A stretch of 8,422 nucleotides of DNA. Source: Pseudomonadota bacterium (GTDB lineage: Bacteria > Pseudomonadota > Gammaproteobacteria > Burkholderiales > SG8-39). Position numbers and translations under genes: made by a program. The stretch lies in NCBI GenBank assembly GCA_021825225.1, contig JAKAIH010000093.1, forward strand, positions 1 through 8,422. The letters run 5' to 3'. Position 1 is the first letter of the stretch. Each line of letters starts with the position of its first letter. The notes under the pieces are model-generated. The model was not told the DNA's origin and made no database searches. It saw only the letters and a list, made by a program, of their open reading frames with translations. Shown in pieces: positions 6,819 through 8,422 of the stretch.

Positions 6819-8225
6819 TCACTCCGCATCCTTGACGGGCAAAGTCTGCGCGAGCATGGCTGGGACGGCGCCGATGGAACCGGCACCCATGGTCACCACG
6901 ACATCGCCATCGCGCGCTGCGGCGCGAATTGCGGCCGGCATGTCGGCGATGTTCTCGACAAACACCGGCTCGACGCGGCCGGCGACGCGCACCGCGCGCG
7001 CCAGCGTCCTGCCGTCCGCGGCGACGATCGGGGACTCGCCCGCGGGATAGACTTCGGCGAGCAGCAGCGCATCCGCGCCGGAGAGCACCTTGACGAAATC
7101 CTCGAACAGGTCGCGCGTGCGCGTGTAGCGATGCGGCTGGAACGCGAGTACGATGCGCCGCCCGGGGAAAGCCCCGCGCGCCGCGTCCAGCGTCGCCTGC
7201 ATCTCGGCCGGGTGGTGGCCGTAGTCGTCGATCAGGGTGAAGCTGCCGCCGCCCTTGGCGGGTATCGCATCGTAGCTCTGGAAACGCCGTCCGACGCCGC
7301 GGAACTCCGCCAGCGCCTTGACGATGGCCGCGTCCGCGAGACCGAGTTCAGTGGCGACCGCAATCGCCGCGAGTGCGTTCTGCACGTTGTGCCGTCCCGG
7401 CAGGTTGAGCGTCACGTCGAGCACTCTGGATCCGGCTTCGCGCACTGCATGAAAGCGCATTTTGCCGCCGCAATGGCTCACGTTCTCCGCGCGCACCATG
7501 GCATCGGCGCCGAAGCCGTAGCTGAGGATGGGCTTGGACACGAACGGCAGGATCTCGCGCACGTGCTTGTCGTCGGTGCACAGCACGGCGGCGCCGTAGA
7601 AAGGCAGATTCTGCAGGAAAGCGATGAACGCCTGCTTCAGCCGCGCGAAATCGTGCTGATAGGTCTCCATGTGGTCGGCGTCGATGTTGGTGACGACTGC
7701 GATCATCGGCTGCAGGTGCAGGAACGAAGCGTCCGACTCATCCGCCTCGACCACGATGTAATCGCCTGCGCCCAGGCGCGCGTTCGAGGCGGCGCTGGTG
7801 AGCCGTCCGCCGATGACGAAAGTGGGATCGAGCCCGGCCTCGGCGAGCACGCTCGCCACCAGGCTGGTGGTGGTGGTCTTGCCGTGCGTACCCGCAATCG
7901 CGATGCCCTGTTTCAGGCGCATCAGCTCAGCCAGCATCAGCGCGCGCGGCACCACCGGAATGCGCCGCGCGCGCGCCGCCAGCACCTCCGGATTGTTGTT
8001 GCCGACGGCGGTGGACACGACCACCACATCGGTCTGCGTCACGTTCTCGGCCGCGTGCCCCAGGCTCACACCGGCGCCCAGTTCGGCCAGGCGCCGCGTC
8101 GCGGCGTTCTCGCCCAGATCGGAACCGGTGATCTGGTAACCCAGATTGAGCAGCACCTCGGCGATGCCGCTCATGCCACTACCGCCGATCCCGACGAAGT
8201 GAATGCGTTTGACTTTATGCTTCAT
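6819..8225 (-). CDS. murC: UDP-N-acetylmuramate--L-alanine ligase MurC
   Basis: A 468-residue cytoplasmic Mur ligase adding L-alanine to UDP-MurNAc at the expense of ATP. It has the N-terminal UDP-binding motif [17 protein letters not shown] (9-25), the P-loop [10 protein letters not shown] (111-120), EADESDASF (160-168), NIDADHME (180-187), [13 protein letters not shown] (275-287), DDYGHHPAE (333-341) and FQPHRYTRT (362-370), covering the three Mur-ligase domains. Length is typical. The ATG at 8225-8223 gives the canonical [17 protein letters not shown] start. A frame open to 8351 would add 42 residues lacking any family resemblance. Only a weak ribosome-binding site is seen (GGTGG 7 nt upstream), and it lies inside a possible hairpin. 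The first 43 bp are repeated 83 bp upstream, where a mini-ORF intervenes between murG and murC. Confidence 0.97.
   Translation of the reverse strand: MKHKVKRIHFVGIGGSGMSGIAEVLLNLGYQITGSDLGENAATRRLAELGAGVSLGHAAENVTQTDVVVVSTAVGNNNPEVLAARARRIPVVPRALMLAELMRLKQGIAIAGTHGKTTTTSLVASVLAEAGLDPTFVIGGRLTSAASNARLGAGDYIVVEADESDASFLHLQPMIAVVTNIDADHMETYQHDFARLKQAFIAFLQNLPFYGAAVLCTDDKHVREILPFVSKPILSYGFGADAMVRAENVSHCGGKMRFHAVREAGSRVLDVTLNLPGRHNVQNALAAIAVATELGLADAAIVKALAEFRGVGRRFQSYDAIPAKGGGSFTLIDDYGHHPAEMQATLDAARGAFPGRRIVLAFQPHRYTRTRDLFEDFVKVLSGADALLLAEVYPAGESPIVAADGRTLARAVRVAGRVEPVFVENIADMPAAIRAAARDGDVVVTMGAGSIGAVPAMLAQTLPVKDAE
8183..8225. repeat. Direct repeat copy B: 5' end of functional murC
   Basis: These 43 bp start exactly at the murC ATG and match 8266-8308 at 41 positions. 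The two differences are silent third-position changes in codons 2 and 3 (AAG/AAA for Lys, CAT/CAC for His). The repeat breaks off in codon 15, where the real gene continues GGSGMSG. Confidence 0.95.
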
Positions 8226-8308
8226 AACCGGTCCACCCGGGAGCGGCGGTTCGAAAAAGCCGGTGCGCCGATCCCGACGAAGTGAATGCGTTTGACTTTG
8301 TGTTTCAT
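8222..8308 (-). CDS. 28-codon mini-ORF made from a duplicated murC start
   Basis: Reading from the ATG at 8308-8306, the first 14 residues ([14 protein letters not shown]) are identical to MurC. The frame then diverges to [14 protein letters not shown] and stops at TGA 8224-8222. Its ATG overlaps the murG stop as ATGA and its stop overlaps the murC ATG as ATGA, so ribosomes leaving murG could translate it and then be handed on to murC. The product is too short to be an enzyme and keeps only the first strand and glycine turn of the UDP-binding fold. It is most simply a broken duplicate of the murC 5' end that now acts, if at all, as a translated spacer. Whether it is translated is unknown. Confidence 0.5.
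   Translation of the reverse strand: MKHKVKRIHFVGIGAPAFSNRRSRVDRL
8227..8264 (-). other. Possible stem-loop covering the murC ribosome-binding region
   Basis: In the 40-bp linker between the two repeat copies, the minus-strand RNA can pair ACCGG (8264-8260) with CCGGT (8231-8227) as an outer stem. Inside it, CCGCC (8249-8245) can pair with GGTGG (8237-8233, one G-U pair) around a 7-nt loop. The GGTGG is the only Shine-Dalgarno-like sequence before murC, so the fold would hide it unless ribosomes translate the mini-ORF. Stems are only 5 bp each; found by eye. Confidence 0.3.
8266..8308. repeat. Direct repeat copy A: duplicated murC 5' end
   Basis: This is the upstream copy of the 43-bp repeat, again beginning exactly at an ATG. 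Sequences on both sides of the two copies differ, so this is not a plain tandem duplication of an 83-bp block. Copy A sits where the native murC start would be expected, overlapping the murG stop by ATGA. Confidence 0.95.
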
Positions 8309-8422
8309 TGCGCCAGTTCCATGCATGCGCGGGCCACGGCCTCGGTTGCATCCGGCTTGCCCAATGCTCGTGCTTTTTCGGCCATTTCGAGCAGGCGCTC
8401 GCGCGTGAGCACGCGCAGCAGA
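8305..8422 (-). CDS. murG: MurG glycosyltransferase, C-terminal end (partial)
   Basis: The last 38 codons of a gene entering from the right edge: [20 protein letters not shown] followed by [18 protein letters not shown] and TGA. The L-RLL-MAE-AR-L-KPDAT--VA--C pattern matches the C-terminal helices of MurG, the membrane-associated enzyme that transfers GlcNAc onto lipid I to make lipid II. The gene order (directly upstream of murC) agrees. The catalytic and nucleotide-binding motifs lie outside the window. The stop overlaps the ATG of the murC-like mini-ORF. Confidence 0.88.
   Translation of the reverse strand, partial: LLRVLTRERLLEMAEKARALGKPDATEAVARACMELAQ

Noticed and set aside
5718..8285. 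A very long plus-strand open frame (855 codons) across ddl, murB and murC
   Set aside because: It lies antisense to three clearly recognised genes. Its Arg/Ala/His-rich product has no recognisable motif. In high-G+C DNA the strand opposite a gene is often free of stops.
6819..8351. MurC with a 42-residue N-terminal extension starting at 8351
   Set aside because: The extra residues come from reading murG and the mini-ORF out of frame. Family similarity begins at [10 protein letters not shown] (8225).

Overview
The window is the distal end of a division and cell wall (dcw) cluster from a Gram-negative bacterium, read entirely on the minus strand. Going from right to left (the direction of transcription) the order is murG (3' end only), murC, murB, ddl, ftsQ, ftsA, ftsZ, and lpxC (5' end only). 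This is the usual proteobacterial order. lpxC implies a lipid A outer membrane. The high G+C, the FtsQ N-terminus (MWDNAD...), and the general look of FtsZ and FtsA suggest a betaproteobacterium. The order within that class is a guess that only a database search could settle.

Right part (about 4182-8422): murG, murC, murB, ddl, ftsQ and ftsA are packed with 4-nt stop/start overlaps (ATGA or GTGA), a 3-nt gap (murC/murB) or an 11-nt overlap (ddl/ftsQ), so they look like one translationally coupled operon. MurC and Ddl (peptide ligases) and MurB (reductase) make the UDP-MurNAc-peptide precursor, and MurG adds GlcNAc to lipid I. FtsQ, FtsA and FtsZ build the divisome that uses this material at midcell. 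The murG/murC junction is odd. The first 43 bp of murC occur twice, 83 bp apart. The upstream copy forms a 28-codon mini-ORF whose start overlaps the murG stop and whose stop overlaps the murC start.

Middle (1723-4185): ftsA and ftsZ are separated by 81 bp holding a perfect 22-nt palindrome immediately after the ftsA stop. ftsZ has a strong Shine-Dalgarno sequence.

Left part (1-1722): the ftsZ-lpxC intergenic region carries a complete single-ORF IS66-family insertion sequence of 1528 bp (127-1654). It has 14-bp imperfect inverted repeats and an exact 8-bp target duplication GAAATTTT, which gives nucleotide-precise boundaries. It points the same way as the host genes and cuts lpxC off from the DNA that used to lie directly upstream, including a plausible extended -10 promoter element. 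I see no CRISPR array, tRNA, rRNA or wholly new multi-gene system. The unusual items are the IS junction and the duplicated murC start.
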